41,085 bases of DNA, taken from positions 1 through 41,085 of the forward strand of contig NZ_JAUYGD010000047.1 in assembly GCF_030690725.1 (NCBI RefSeq), written 5' to 3'. This document shows, piece after piece, positions 40,959 through 41,085 of this stretch. Both the position numbers and the translations under genes were made by a program. Source of the DNA: Pseudomonas sp. GTDB lineage: Bacteria; Pseudomonadota; Gammaproteobacteria; Pseudomonadales; Pseudomonadaceae. The notes beneath the pieces were generated by a model. The model ran no database searches. It was given only the letters and a program-made list of their open reading frames with translations, and had not been told where the DNA came from. Within the stretch, counting starts at the first letter, position 1. The number at the start of each line of letters is the position of its first letter.

Positions 40959-41085
40959 GTGCGTATTGCTTTAATAATTCTCATAGCCATCACAGCTAGC
41001 GGATGCATATCTGCAGATTATAAATCTGGCAGCTATTGGGTGCTTGATGAAAAAAGCCCAACGTTTAACAAAACAGTTCCCGGGC
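40959..41085 (+). CDS. Lipoprotein gene of second cassette (partial, 5' end)
   Basis: An open frame from GTG at 40959 runs off the window after 42 codons. It begins MRIALIILIAITASGCISAD, a short signal peptide with lipobox TASGC, so Cys16 would be lipidated. The following residues (YKSGSYWVLDEKSPTFNKTV) match no family I know. It starts 13 bases after the attC crossover, as expected for the first gene of the next cassette. There is no good ribosome site, which is common for cassette genes. Confidence 0.7.
   Translation, partial: MRIALIILIAITASGCISADYKSGSYWVLDEKSPTFNKTVPG

Overview
The window is a GC-rich, densely coding chromosomal segment of a Pseudomonas. Diagnostic genes are the acidic RNA-polymerase partner SutA, class I adenylate cyclase CyaA, the lptM-lysA-dapF-yigA-xerC-yigB run, a UbiK/YifB pair, an EF-Tu prolyl hydroxylase (PPHD type), a CarO-like OB-fold protein beside CarP-like propellers, and several GTAG-headed Pseudomonas REP families. 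No tRNA, rRNA or CRISPR array was seen.

Layout. 1-4958: the 3' end of argH, four small genes and cyaA. 4959-7959 (minus strand): a class 3 lipase, rnk, a DUF1289 protein, cyaY and an AraC regulator. 8101-12656 (plus): lptM, lysA, dapF, yigA, xerC and yigB, tightly packed, covering the last steps of lysine/diaminopimelate synthesis plus chromosome-dimer resolution. 12808-16414 (minus): sutA and an ammonium module of two different Amt transporters behind one GlnK. 16842-18650 (plus): ubiK and a YifB/ComM ATPase. 18709-22306: a PuuD-like amidase, a LysR regulator and a MATE exporter. 22287-24645: two SdiA-regulated (CarP-like) propellers flanking a CarO-like protein, with tandem TTAAG-N6-TTAAG boxes resembling the BqsR/CarR site. 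24771-28485: an FAH-family hydrolase, a D-2-hydroxyglutarate dehydrogenase and, divergently, SerA; the last two form a known metabolic couple. 28486-33515: TudS, an exported DUF6160 protein, the prolyl hydroxylase, a DUF2059-like protein, an alpha/beta hydrolase and a DUF6436 protein, with repeat elements between them. 33516-39391: a periplasmic binding protein, an AraC regulator, an Ntn acylase (HacB-like) and an M20 peptidase.

From about 39550 the character changes to accessory DNA. After a small unrecognised gene comes an AT-rich gene ending in a well-formed integron attC site, followed at once by the start of a lipoprotein gene. This reads as one complete integron gene cassette and the beginning of another. 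No integron integrase gene lies in the window, so the cassettes belong either to a chromosomal integron whose integrase is elsewhere or to an integrase-less attC cluster (CALIN).

From memory of P. aeruginosa PAO1, the left half follows genes around PA5263-PA5290 in ascending order and the right half follows about PA0320 down to PA0305. That is the pattern expected if an inversion symmetric about the replication origin joined them near 18.7-22.3 kb. This is an inference from recalled locus tags.
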